Shown here one piece after another: positions 45,775 through 54,436 of a DNA stretch of 64,000 nucleotides. How positions within the stretch are numbered: the stretch's first letter is position 1; each line of letters begins with the position of its first letter. Position numbers and translations under genes: made by a program. Under the pieces are notes generated by a model. The model worked only from the letters and a program-made list of their open reading frames with translations. It was not told where the DNA came from and made no database searches. Origin of the DNA: Pseudomonadota bacterium (GTDB lineage: Bacteria; Pseudomonadota; Gammaproteobacteria; Burkholderiales; Burkholderiaceae_B); the NCBI GenBank assembly GCA_023439305.1, contig JAEXOO010000044.1, positions 1-64,000 on the forward strand, given 5' to 3'.

Positions 45775-46472
45775 TATGGAGCCGCGTTGAAAATCAGGTT
45801 GACCGAGATCGAGTTCACATCGGTCTTGGGATCGCCCTGAACAGCGATGCTGTGGCTGGCGGAGATGAAGTTGCGCCCGGGGCTGACCTCGAACGAGGCC
45901 TTACCTTGGGCGTCGGTCTTGAGCGGGCTGTCCTCGGAGTCATCAATGCCCACGGCCCAGCCGGCCGCCGGCTGGCCTTGGTATAGCACCTGGATGTCGA
46001 TTTTGTTGCCGGCCTTGGGAGCTTGCTTGTTCAGGGCGATGATTTCCGCTTCTTCGCCGACGGGCTGCCTGGCCTGCGCCGTCCAGTTCATGACGTATTT
46101 GTGGAACTTGACGGGATGGCTGCCGTTCGTGGCGCCTTGGTTCTCGTCCTTGGGTACATTGATCGTCTTGCCGCCGGGCGCCTTGCTCCAGTAGCCATTG
46201 TCGAACACCAGCGTGGCCAGGGCCGGCTCACCGGCAAAGCTCAGCACCACGCCCTGCTCGGTTTCCTGGCGCTGCACATCCAGCGCCTTGCCCTGGGCGT
46301 CCAGCACCTTCACCTGCTTGACCTTGTCATTGGCATAGGACTCGAGACCGCCCTTGTGGCCGTAGATCACGGCCCAGCCGCTGTCCTGCGGGGCCAGCCA
46401 GGCATCGTGCGCCTGGGCCAGGCCGCTCAGCGACAAGGACAAGAACAGGGCGGAAAGAAGGCTTTTCTTCAT
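45774..46472 (-). CDS. nikK: NikK/DUF4198 periplasmic protein of the nickel uptake operon
   Basis: 232 residues from the ATG at 46472, supported by GGAG seven bases before it. The signal peptide ends at LAQAHDAW, so the mature protein begins with a histidine near its N-terminus. DUF4198/NikK features are HDAWLAPQDSGWAVIYGHKGG and a C-terminal transthyretin-like domain. Such proteins are thought to bind or pass nickel to the ECF transporter; details are inference. It is first behind the TonB receptor, 26 bp away. Confidence 0.78.
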   Translation of the reverse strand: MKKSLLSALFLSLSLSGLAQAHDAWLAPQDSGWAVIYGHKGGLESYANDKVKQVKVLDAQGKALDVQRQETEQGVVLSFAGEPALATLVFDNGYWSKAPGGKTINVPKDENQGATNGSHPVKFHKYVMNWTAQARQPVGEEAEIIALNKQAPKAGNKIDIQVLYQGQPAAGWAVGIDDSEDSPLKTDAQGKASFEVSPGRNFISASHSIAVQGDPKTDVNSISVNLIFNAAP

Positions 46473-46498
46473 GACAGACTCCATCAATAAAAATCAGT

Positions 46499-48589
46499 TT
46501 AGAACGACAGTTGGGCGCCCAGCATGACACTGCGCGGTGCGCCGGTGCCATACAAGGGCTGGCCCGAAATCATGAACGCGCTGGAGGCGTACTTCTTGTC
46601 AAATACATTGGCCACATTCACGTAGAGGCGATGCGTGCCATGGTGCTTGAAACGGTAGCTCAGTCCCGCGTCGACCACGGTGTAGGCGCTGGCCATGCGC
46701 TGTTCCTGAAAATCCGTACTAGGCACATTCATGGCCTGGCGGCCGATATGCCGCACGGCGGCAAAGCCGCCCAGGCCCAGCTCGGGCCGGTAGGCCACTT
46801 CCACGCGGCTGGAGCTGCGCGGCACATTGGCCACGCGCGCACCCTCGGCATAGGAATCCGGATTGCGCAGCACTTCGCTGTTCGACCAGGCAGTCGTTGC
46901 CGCCAGATGCCAATCCGCTACCGGCTCCCAGTCCAGGGACAGCTCCACGCCATCGCGGCGCGTCTTGCCAAAGTTCTGAGCCACACCGCCTACCGTGCCG
47001 ATTTCGTTGCTGCTGGTCAGGCGATACCAGGCCAGATCCGCGCTCAGGGAGTCGAGCAGTTCGAGTTTGGCGCCTGCTTCGATCTGGTCAAAGGTATTGG
47101 GCCTCAAGTCCACGCCCCGGTTGTAGATCGCATCCACCGGCGGCAGGGCGAAACCGCGGCTCCAGCTGCTGCGCAGATCCAGCCAGCGTGCTACCTGCGA
47201 ACTGAATCCCACCTTGGGACTGAACTGCCTGTAGCGATCGGTGGACGAACAGGCATCGCCCGCCGCCAGCTCCAGGCCGCGCACCGAGCACTTGCCCTTG
47301 AAGGTGTCAAAGCGCAGGCCTGCCGTAGGGCGGAACCAAGGCGTGGGCACCCATTGCACCTCACCGAACAGGCCCGTGCTGTCCAGGCGATAGCGCCGAT
47401 TATTACCCGGCTCCAGGCCGGCGCGCGAACGGTCCTGCTCGCCATCGAAGCGCAGGTAATCCGTGGTCTCGCGATACAGCTCGAAACCGCTGGTCCAGTT
47501 CAGCTCCGAACCGCCGGCCAACAGATGGCGGCCATTCAGGTTCATGCCTGCGCCCAGCACCGTGCGCTTGTAGTCATCTTCGCTCTGGCTCCAAGGGCCG
47601 TCGGGCGTCTCGTCCGTAGGGTAGGTAGACCAGCGGGTCAGCGTCTGGCGGGTCGCATAGGCGAAGCTCAGCATCTTGATCTGTTCGGACAAGGCGTAGT
47701 TGATGTCCACCCGGCCCGAAAAAAAGTCCTTCTTGCCGCCGTCGCCCTGTACGCGCGGATCCACGCTGTAAGGGTCCTGGTCGAAACGGTCCTGCGTGAT
47801 GTATGAGCCGGCGTTCCACTTGCCGCTGTAGGCGCGCCCCGAGACGGCGATGTCCAGATCCGGGTTGACGAACCAGTTGTAGCGTGCGGCCACCGTGCCC
47901 TTGTCGAAGCGGGAGTCGTCGCGAAACCCGTTGGTATGGCCGGCCTGCAAAGCAGCATTGAATTGGCCGGCCTCGTTTTCGGAGCCCATGGCGCCCTGCA
48001 CGTCACCCGTGCCGAACGAGCCGCCCGATACATCCAGCTCTTGGTAATTGCCGCCCTTGCGGGTCTGCATTTCCACCAGGCCGGCGCGGTTGAAGTTGCC
48101 ATACAGAACGGAACTGGGGCCTTTGTAGACCGTCATGCGCTCCAGTTCCAGCGGAATCACCACGTTCAGGTCTGCGTAGCCGTCGTCGTGCGACATGACT
48201 TCATTCAGGGGAATGCCATCCAGCATGAAGCCCAGGCTGCCGCCATGGCCGCCGCCGCTGAAGCCGCGAACGGAGATGGAATCCGCAATGCCGCCCAAGT
48301 TGTAATTGTCCACACTGACACCGGCCACGCGATTCAACAGTTCCTGAGGCTGACGGGTCGCTGTCTCGCGAATCAACTCCTGGCCGAAGGTCTGGGCGGT
48401 GACGGGCAGGGCATCCGCACGCAGCGCCTGCCCCTTGACCACAATGGCATCCAACGCGGCCGGCACGGCCTCCTGCGCCTGAGAGGCGGCGGTGACGCCA
48501 GCCAGAACGAGCGCCACTGCGATAACAGTGGGCCGAAAAACAGAAGTTCGAGACGACAAGCCGCCGTCGCGCCCCAGGTGCAACAACAT
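46499..48589 (-). CDS. TonB-dependent outer-membrane receptor, probably nickel-complex uptake
   Basis: 696 residues, signal peptide to ASQAQEAV, plug domain (VTAQTFGQELIRETATRQPQELLNRVAGVSV; LDGIPLNEV; VYKGPSSVLYGNF) and a barrel ending AQLSF. It lacks an N-terminal signalling domain. It is first in the same minus-strand run as the nickel ECF transporter genes. A NikR-type operator sits 115 bp upstream, so nickel or a nickel chelate is the likely cargo. AAGGA precedes the ATG. Confidence 0.85.
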   Translation of the reverse strand: MLLHLGRDGGLSSRTSVFRPTVIAVALVLAGVTAASQAQEAVPAALDAIVVKGQALRADALPVTAQTFGQELIRETATRQPQELLNRVAGVSVDNYNLGGIADSISVRGFSGGGHGGSLGFMLDGIPLNEVMSHDDGYADLNVVIPLELERMTVYKGPSSVLYGNFNRAGLVEMQTRKGGNYQELDVSGGSFGTGDVQGAMGSENEAGQFNAALQAGHTNGFRDDSRFDKGTVAARYNWFVNPDLDIAVSGRAYSGKWNAGSYITQDRFDQDPYSVDPRVQGDGGKKDFFSGRVDINYALSEQIKMLSFAYATRQTLTRWSTYPTDETPDGPWSQSEDDYKRTVLGAGMNLNGRHLLAGGSELNWTSGFELYRETTDYLRFDGEQDRSRAGLEPGNNRRYRLDSTGLFGEVQWVPTPWFRPTAGLRFDTFKGKCSVRGLELAAGDACSSTDRYRQFSPKVGFSSQVARWLDLRSSWSRGFALPPVDAIYNRGVDLRPNTFDQIEAGAKLELLDSLSADLAWYRLTSSNEIGTVGGVAQNFGKTRRDGVELSLDWEPVADWHLAATTAWSNSEVLRNPDSYAEGARVANVPRSSSRVEVAYRPELGLGGFAAVRHIGRQAMNVPSTDFQEQRMASAYTVVDAGLSYRFKHHGTHRLYVNVANVFDKKYASSAFMISGQPLYGTGAPRSVMLGAQLSF

Positions 48590-48703
48590 TGAGATTCCTT
48601 GCGATTCAATGATAAGGCCCGGACTGCAACCCGCTTTTCAAGCGACAGTGCCGGAGGACTTGAGTGGTGCTCCTGCCGAACGGCCGGAGAGAATTCACTA
48701 ATC

Positions 48704-48730
48704 GTATGACTTTTTATAAATTGTTCATAC
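48704..48730. promoter_or_regulatory. NikR operator
   Basis: GTATGA (48704-48709), 15 bp, TCATAC (48725-48730), flanked by a matching C and G. This is the known NikR half site; the spacer is one base shorter than the 16 of the E. coli nik operator. It lies between the divergent receptor and nikR genes. Confidence 0.75.
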
Positions 48731-48960
48731 GACGAGAAAGAATAGCATAGTGGCGGCCGGAATCAATATGCCGCCCTCAAATAGACATATTCATTTGGAT
48801 ATAATCAGCATCAGTCCGGATCGATAGGCCGCAAGTGGTCCGCTTCGTCCTGCAAAGACAGGCAAAACGCGTAAAATCGGTATTCGCGCTCCCACGTGGC
48901 AACGGGCTGCCGGCCACACTGGCCGCGCGCCGTTCCCGCCCTCATTGCACAAGGAAGGCC
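48731..48960. other. nikR 5' region
   Basis: About 230 bp between the NikR operator and the nikR start, with an AT-rich stretch (48775-48810, containing GGATATAATC). An AAGGAAGG ribosome site lies just before the ATG. No gene seen. Confidence 0.5.
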
Positions 48961-49422
48961 ATGCGACGCCTAACCATTTCTGTCGAAGACAGCCTGGCCG
49001 ACGCGTTCGATGAACTCGTCCAGAAGAAAAACTACCTGAACCGCTCCGAAGCCTTCCGTGATCTGGTCCGCAAGGAGCTGGGACAGCACGAACTGCAGGA
49101 TGAAGGCATCGAATGGTGCGTGGCGACGGTCTCGTATGTCTACGACCATCACGAACGCCAACTGGCCAATCGCCTGACGCAGATGCAACACGACCACCAC
49201 GATGTCATGGTGGTGTCGCAACATATTCACCTGGATCACGCACACTGCCTGGAAACCGCCATTTTGCGCGGCCCCATCGCCCTGGTGCGCGCCTGCGCGG
49301 ACGCCATCATCGCCCAGACGGGCGTGCGACACGGTCATGTGCACATCGTGCCGGTGGAAGTCAGCGACCATGCTCATACGCACGGCCACAGCGAACACGT
49401 CCATGTCCAGCCGCTGCGCTAG
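48961..49422 (+). CDS. nikR: Nickel-responsive regulator NikR
   Basis: 153-residue repressor: N-terminal ribbon-helix-helix (MRRLTISVEDSLADAFDELV...YLNRSEAFRDLVRKEL) and C-terminal ACT-like nickel domain. The metal ligands correspond to H-x-H ... C in SQHIHLDHAHCLETAILRG. The extreme C-terminus is His-rich (HAHTHGHSEHVHV), possibly an extra metal-binding tail. The start at 48961 is fixed by AAGGAAGG and by family alignment; an upstream GTG would add unlike residues. Confidence 0.95.
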   Translation: MRRLTISVEDSLADAFDELVQKKNYLNRSEAFRDLVRKELGQHELQDEGIEWCVATVSYVYDHHERQLANRLTQMQHDHHDVMVVSQHIHLDHAHCLETAILRGPIALVRACADAIIAQTGVRHGHVHIVPVEVSDHAHTHGHSEHVHVQPLR

Positions 49423-49453
49423 GCAGGGGTAGGACAGAACGCGAAACGGAAAG

Positions 49454-49472
49454 GCCCAGGTCTAGCCTGGGC
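49454..49472. terminator. Small hairpin between nikR and panD
   Basis: GCCCAGG, loop TCTAG, CCTGGGC. A 7-bp stem without a T-run on either strand, in the 58-bp gap between the convergent genes. Weak evidence for termination. Confidence 0.35.
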
Positions 49473-49480
49473 ATGGGGCA

Positions 49481-50038
49481 TCAGTCCTGGCGGGCGGGCG
49501 CGAAATCGGCCAGGTGGCAGGACAGGATGTCGGCGATGGCGCGATCATCCAGGCCGCGCTGGCGCAGATCGGCCGCCAGGGCGTCCACATCCACTCGGGC
49601 CAGCTCGCGCTCGGCGCCGCGCGGACGTTCGTCGCGCACAATGCGGAAGTCAAAATCGCGCAGGGCGGTTTTGCGCACCTCGTAGTGCATGATCTCGTCG
49701 ATTTCGTTCTCGGGCGTGAAGGTCAGCACCGTGGGGCGCATATCGTACAGCTCCGCCGTCTGCACGTATTCGGATGCGCAGATAATGACCGTATCGCCCT
49801 TTTGGCAGGTGCGCGCCGCCGCGCCGTTCAGCACGACGCAACGCGAACCCGGTTCGCCGTAGATCACGTAAGTCGAAATACGCGCGCCGCTGTCCTTGTT
49901 CCAGATTTCCACGAACTCCATGGGCAGGATGCCGGCCTGTTCGCAGATTTCGGGATCCAGTGTGATGGACCCGTGGTAATTCAGGTCGGCGCCGGTAATC
50001 TTGATGCCATGCAGCTTCGCACGGACCACTTTTTTCAT
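49481..50038 (-). CDS. panD: Aspartate 1-decarboxylase with C-terminal extension
   Basis: Makes beta-alanine for pantothenate from aspartate, using a self-made pyruvoyl group. The self-cleavage site Gly-Ser is in LNYHGSITLD (residues ~24-25). The catalytic region ISTYVIYGEPGSRCVVLNGAAAR is typical. The protein has 185 residues, whereas the family is usually 115-130. The last ~60 residues (from about EVRKTALRDFDFRIVRDE on) are an extra domain of charged helices. No panC/panB neighbours. Confidence 0.9.
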   Translation of the reverse strand: MKKVVRAKLHGIKITGADLNYHGSITLDPEICEQAGILPMEFVEIWNKDSGARISTYVIYGEPGSRCVVLNGAAARTCQKGDTVIICASEYVQTAELYDMRPTVLTFTPENEIDEIMHYEVRKTALRDFDFRIVRDERPRGAERELARVDVDALAADLRQRGLDDRAIADILSCHLADFAPARQD

Positions 50039-50307
50039 GACAACACTCTCTAGAATGAAGTCCGCCGTGGGCGGGCTCCTGGGGCTCTGGAAATGCGCCA
50101 GCGGCGCGGGCCCCGCGACCCCGTCAGGGGGTAAGATGGAGTCTGAATAATAAACCCAGAAGCCCCGCGAAATACGCTTTTACCCACAAATGTTTACGGG
50201 AAAACCACAGCTTGGATGATTTTCCTGCACGCCACTCTGTGATGTAATTCCTCCTGCGTCGACAAGGTCGACGACCGATTTTTCTTTTCAGACACGATAC
50301 GCCCCCC
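50039..50307. other. Divergent intergenic region with leader hairpin
   Basis: Between panD (minus) and the amino-acid ABC ATPase (plus). CGTCGAC (50257-50263), AAG loop, GTCGACG (50267-50273) form a hairpin. A T-rich stretch (50279-50288) follows just before the ATPase start. It could be a leader attenuator. No gene seen. Confidence 0.4.
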
Positions 50308-51084
50308 ATGCCCAACCTGCTCATCGACAATATTCACAAACGCTACGGCTCTCTGGAAGTGCTCAAGGGAGTGTCGCTGAGCGCCGAGCCGGGGGACGTC
50401 ATCAGCCTGATCGGCTCCAGCGGCTCGGGCAAAAGCACCTTTCTGCGCTGCATCAACTTTCTGGAAACACCCAACGCCGGGCGTATCGTCATCAAGGGCG
50501 AAGAGCTCAAGACCCGGCTGGATCCCAAGACCGGCGAGCTGGCCGTGCAGGACAAGCAGCAACTGATGCGCCTGCGCACCAGCCTGGCCATGGTGTTCCA
50601 GCATTTCAACCTGTGGTCGCACATGACGGTGCTGGAAAACATCATTGCCACGCCCGTCTATGTGCAAGGCGTGGACAAGGCCCAGGCCATCGCCAAGGCC
50701 GAGCACTATCTGGACAAAGTGGGCCTGTCGCGCGACCTGGCCAAGCAATATCCCGCCTTTCTATCCGGCGGCCAGCAACAGCGCGTGGCCATTGCGCGCG
50801 CCCTGGCGCTGGAGCCGGAAGTCATGCTGTTTGACGAGCCGACCTCGGCCCTGGATCCCGAACGGGTGGGCGAAGTGCTGCGCGTGATGCAGGATCTGGC
50901 CGAAGAAGGCCGCACCATGGTGGTGGTGACCCACGAAATGAGCTTTGCGCGCAATGTGTCCACCAAGGTCGTCTACCTGCACGAAGGCGTGGTGGAAGAA
51001 GAAGGCGCGCCCGAGCAAGTGCTGGTCGCGCCGCGCAGCCCCCGCCTGGCTCAGTTCCTGGCCGCCGGGGGCCACTCGCGCTAA
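50308..51084 (+). CDS. Amino-acid ABC transporter ATPase (HisP/GlnQ family)
   Basis: 258 residues: Walker A GSSGSGKST, signature LSGGQQQRVAIARAL, Walker B VMLFDEPTSALDPERVGEVL and H-loop VVTHEMSFARNVS. The insertion GEELKTRLDPKTGELAVQDKQQLMRLRTSLAMVFQ is typical of histidine/arginine-ornithine ATPases. It stands alone, without permease or binding-protein genes, so it must serve a transporter encoded elsewhere. It is not a MetN-type ATPase, so it is unlikely to serve metQI. Confidence 0.88.
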   Translation: MPNLLIDNIHKRYGSLEVLKGVSLSAEPGDVISLIGSSGSGKSTFLRCINFLETPNAGRIVIKGEELKTRLDPKTGELAVQDKQQLMRLRTSLAMVFQHFNLWSHMTVLENIIATPVYVQGVDKAQAIAKAEHYLDKVGLSRDLAKQYPAFLSGGQQQRVAIARALALEPEVMLFDEPTSALDPERVGEVLRVMQDLAEEGRTMVVVTHEMSFARNVSTKVVYLHEGVVEEEGAPEQVLVAPRSPRLAQFLAAGGHSR

Positions 51085-51097
51085 ATCGCGCACGGCC

Positions 51098-51712
51098 TTA
51101 CTTGGGGCGGCGCATGTCGAACAGCGTCGTGTCCGAGACCTCGAAATAATCGCCGGGACCGCCACCGCGCAGAATAGGGCGCGGCAACGCGGTCTGGTAG
51201 ATACCGTCCACAATGCAGTCAGGCGACACATGCACGCCCACGACCTCGCCCAGCACCATCCAGGTATCCAGATCCTGGCCCTGCGCATCCTGCAGGCGGA
51301 AATGATGCGTCAGCTTGCACTCCAGCGAAGCGGGACTCTCGCCCACGCGCGGCGCATCCACAAAACGTGAATTCACTGCCGTCAGGCCGGCCACTTCGAA
51401 TTCCCGTACATCCTGCTCCAGACTGGTCTGGTTCATGCGCTCGGCCAGCTCGCGGGTGGCCAGATTCCAGGTGAATACACCGGTTTCGATGGCATTGCGC
51501 ACGCTATCCTTGTAACCGACGCTGGAAAAGGCGATGACGGGCGGACGGTAGTTGAAAACGTTGCAAAAGCTGTAGGGCGCCAGATTCAGCACGCCTTGCG
51601 TGCTCTTGGTGCCGATCCAGCCGATGACGCGAGGCCCGACGATGGAGCTGATGGGATCATGACGCAGGCCATGGCCTTGCGTGGGTTCATAGAAATGAAA
51701 ATTATCCTGCAC
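51098..51712 (-). CDS. Flavin reductase-like / flavoredoxin family protein
   Basis: 204 residues from the GTG at 51712, chosen because AGAGAG precedes it and the typical family start (NFHFYEPTQGHGLRHDPISSIVGPRVIGWIGT) lies just behind; an ATG at 51766 is possible. FMN-binding split-barrel fold; LNLAPYSFCNVFNYRPPVIAFS is characteristic. It may reduce flavin or act as an FMN-bound carrier. It is divergent from the AraC-type regulator of the adjacent monooxygenase island and could be part of it. Confidence 0.8.
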   Translation of the reverse strand: MQDNFHFYEPTQGHGLRHDPISSIVGPRVIGWIGTKSTQGVLNLAPYSFCNVFNYRPPVIAFSSVGYKDSVRNAIETGVFTWNLATRELAERMNQTSLEQDVREFEVAGLTAVNSRFVDAPRVGESPASLECKLTHHFRLQDAQGQDLDTWMVLGEVVGVHVSPDCIVDGIYQTALPRPILRGGGPGDYFEVSDTTLFDMRRPK

Positions 51713-51865
51713 GGTTCTCTCTGCTGTTCGACACAAATGACACCTCGGGAAATCCCGATAGCTCACGACATACTTTACAACTAAAATATAACCGCCGCAA
51801 ACTGTTGAATCTCAAGGTTTTACGTATACGCCCCAGTATTGAAGACATCCCCAGGCGCACGAATC

Positions 51866-52843
51866 ATGCAGAACACCAGCGCACAATGGGCCAGTTACGC
51901 ATCCGCTGATCTGGAGCAGGTGCGCAACTCGGTCAGCGACATGATCAAATCGCACCAGCTCAGTCAGTTGCGTGCAGATCAGACCTTGCAGACCCGGCTG
52001 CGTCACGTGCAGTTCGGTCAGGTGGCGATCTGCCGCCTGGGCTACGGCGCGGACGTGCACATCGAGCCCGAACACCTGGCCGGCTTCTATCTGATCCAGA
52101 TGCCGCAATACGGCACCGCCCGCGTAACCTGCGGCGGACAGACCGTCGAATCCGCACCCGATACCGCCACGATCCTGAATCCCAATGAAGATGTGGATAT
52201 GGTCTGGCATGCGAATAACGAGCAGCTCATGCTCAAAGTCGATCGCACCCTGGTGGAGCACGCCGCGCGCGCCATGGGCATGAACATCGGCCCGCAAGGT
52301 CTTATTTTCCCCGTCCGCCTGCAAGCCCACACTCAGCCTTCCTGGCAGATTATGCTGCGCTACGTGCTGGACTGCGCCCGCAACTCCAAGGACATACTGG
52401 CATCGCCGCTGCTCATCAGCCAGCTGGAGCAACTGACGGTGACCACGCTGCTGGGCCTGCACCCGCCCGCCCAGGCGCAGCCGCTCACGGCAGGCCGCAT
52501 CCTGCCGCGCCACCTGAAGAAAGTGGAAAGCTATCTGCAGGACAAGGCGCATCTGCCCGTTACCGTTGCGGAACTGAGCGCAGTGGCCGGCGTCAGCGCC
52601 CGCACACTGCAACAGGCGTTCAGCGAACACTATGGCATCAGTCCCATGCAGTACCTGCGCCAGGTACGCCTGGACCGTCTGCGCCACGAACTGATGCACT
52701 CGGGCGACAAGCACCTGTCGCTGGCTGATCTGGCCATGCGCTGGGGATTCGCCCACCAGGGCCGCTTCAGCGCTGAATACCGCAACCGCTTTGGCGAAAC
52801 CCCGAGCGAAACCTTGTTCCGGCTGCGGGGCCTGCAACACTAG
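51866..52843 (+). CDS. AraC/XylS-family transcriptional regulator
   Basis: 325 residues from the ATG at 51866. An N-terminal ligand-sensing domain of the AraC_binding_2 type is followed by a C-terminal double helix-turn-helix: VTVAELSAVAGVSARTLQQAFSEHYGISPMQYLRQVRLDRL and LADLAMRWGFAHQGRFSAEYRNRFGETPSETL. Regulators of aromatic catabolism (XylS, AndR type) share this layout. It converges with the oxidation operon, its stop sharing the bases CTAG (52840-52843) with the last gene of that operon. It is the obvious activator candidate for that operon. Confidence 0.88.
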   Translation: MQNTSAQWASYASADLEQVRNSVSDMIKSHQLSQLRADQTLQTRLRHVQFGQVAICRLGYGADVHIEPEHLAGFYLIQMPQYGTARVTCGGQTVESAPDTATILNPNEDVDMVWHANNEQLMLKVDRTLVEHAARAMGMNIGPQGLIFPVRLQAHTQPSWQIMLRYVLDCARNSKDILASPLLISQLEQLTVTTLLGLHPPAQAQPLTAGRILPRHLKKVESYLQDKAHLPVTVAELSAVAGVSARTLQQAFSEHYGISPMQYLRQVRLDRLRHELMHSGDKHLSLADLAMRWGFAHQGRFSAEYRNRFGETPSETLFRLRGLQH

Positions 52844-54435
52844 CCTTTCAGAATGCGCTGCGCCGCCAGGTAGCCGGACTGCCCCCCCAGGCCCGGACCG
52901 GGATGCACAGAAGCGCCGATATGATGCAGATTGCGCCAGGGCGTGGCTCCGCTGCGGGCTTTCTTGTGACCGGCAAAGGGTCGCATGAAAAAGAACTGAT
53001 CGGGGGAGCACACGCCGCTGTAGGGGTCGCCCCCGACCAGATTCATGTTCAAGGACTCCAGATCGGCAGGGCTGAAACTGCCCCGGCCGATGATTTTCGC
53101 GGTCAATCCGGGCATGACGCGCTCCAGGCGCGCCTGCACGCGGTCCGCCATGGCCTCGCGGATTTCCGCCGTCCAGCGCCCATCGGACGGCGCCGCGATC
53201 TGCCCTGCTTCGTCACCTTTGATACGCGCAGGCAGCTCCTGCATCTGCACCCACAGAATCCAATGGCCCTCGGGCGCACGGCTGGCGTCCACCGCCACCG
53301 GCTGACCTACCGCCAGGGTAGGCTTGGCCGGCAGCCAGCCATTATTGGCCGCCACGACCGAGGCGCAGACCTGCTCCATGCTTTCGGTGACATGGACCAT
53401 GGGCACACGCGTCAATTCCGGATCCACCCAGTCGGGCGGCGCATTCAAGGCGAAATGAATCTGCATGCCGCCGCGACCGTAGTGGTAGTCGCGCGCCGCC
53501 TGCTGCAGACCCGGATCTACCTGATCAGGCAGCAGCTCGCCATAGAGCTGGCCCGGAGTCACATTGCACACCACCGCGCGACGCGCCCGATACACCTGCG
53601 TGCCTGCGCTGACGCCGACGGCCTTGCCGCCCTCCACCAGAACCCGATCGACATGACAGCCGGTCAGCACGGCGCCGCCCGCCTGTTCGATGATGCGGGT
53701 GAACGCCTGCACGATCCGGACGCTGCCGCCCTTGACCACGGGCATGCCGCCGCTGACCACGGCGCCGAATGTCAGCTTGCCGATTAGAGCCGAGCTGGCT
53801 TCATCCGGCCCCAGGCCGCTGTGCAGCACCCAAGGCGCGATCATGGCGCGCGCCAGATCCGTACGCAGCTCCCGCATGGCCCAACGCCGGAAGCTTTCCA
53901 GGGCCTGCGAGCCAAACGACATCAGGCCGTCCAGGCCGCGCTCGCGCCAGGCGCCGAACATCAGCTTGGCCATAGGCCAGCGATACGGCTCGCCCCCCAA
54001 CAGGCCGAATACCAAGCCCGCATCCGGGCCGAACATGCGCGCCGCCATGGCGCCCAAGGCATCGCCCTCGCCGGGTGCCAGACTGTTGAAGCGGCGCACG
54101 GTATCGTCCATATCCTGGCGCAGCGCCAGGGCAGGACCGTCGGGAATGGCCAGGCCGGTGCTGTACTCGCCCTGGACAAACTCCAGGCCGGCGGCGGCCA
54201 ACGGCGCAGACAGGGCCGCATAGGACGCGCCGCCCATGAATAGCGGATACCAGCTGGACAGCACATCGTGCGTAAAGCCGGGGAACAACTCTTCCGTGCG
54301 TATGCAGCCCCCCGCTACGGCGTTGCGCTCCAGCACCGTCACCGTCAGACCTTGCACGGCCAACAGCGCCGCGCAGGTCAGGGAGTTCATGCCGCTGCCG
54401 ACAATCACCACGTCGGCGCTGTGCGCAGCGCTCAT
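52840..54435 (-). CDS. Phytoene-dehydrogenase-like FAD-dependent oxidoreductase
   Basis: 531 residues. N-terminal dinucleotide-binding motif VVIVGSGMNSLTCAALLA...VLERNAVAGGCIRTEE and a C-terminal GLGGQSGYLAAQRIL, typical of the COG1233 phytoene-desaturase-like family. It starts one base after the stop of the flavin reductase gene, so it is part of the 58026-52840 operon. The reaction is unknown. In this context it may oxidise or isomerise a product of the monooxygenase; carotenoid synthesis is unlikely, with no crtB/crtE nearby. Confidence 0.8.
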   Translation of the reverse strand: MSAAHSADVVIVGSGMNSLTCAALLAVQGLTVTVLERNAVAGGCIRTEELFPGFTHDVLSSWYPLFMGGASYAALSAPLAAAGLEFVQGEYSTGLAIPDGPALALRQDMDDTVRRFNSLAPGEGDALGAMAARMFGPDAGLVFGLLGGEPYRWPMAKLMFGAWRERGLDGLMSFGSQALESFRRWAMRELRTDLARAMIAPWVLHSGLGPDEASSALIGKLTFGAVVSGGMPVVKGGSVRIVQAFTRIIEQAGGAVLTGCHVDRVLVEGGKAVGVSAGTQVYRARRAVVCNVTPGQLYGELLPDQVDPGLQQAARDYHYGRGGMQIHFALNAPPDWVDPELTRVPMVHVTESMEQVCASVVAANNGWLPAKPTLAVGQPVAVDASRAPEGHWILWVQMQELPARIKGDEAGQIAAPSDGRWTAEIREAMADRVQARLERVMPGLTAKIIGRGSFSPADLESLNMNLVGGDPYSGVCSPDQFFFMRPFAGHKKARSGATPWRNLHHIGASVHPGPGLGGQSGYLAAQRILKG

Positions 54436-54436
54436 G

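Noticed and set aside
46511..47806. Long plus-strand frame opposite the nickel-linked TonB receptor
   Set aside because: Antisense shadow with no recognisable motifs; the receptor on the minus strand explains the region.
49454..49472. GCCCAGG hairpin as another member of the palindromic family
   Set aside because: Only 19 bp with no shared interior words; kept as a weak hairpin feature only.
52840..54435. Carotenoid biosynthesis role for the phytoene-dehydrogenase-like protein
   Set aside because: No phytoene synthase or other carotenoid genes; context is aromatic oxidation.
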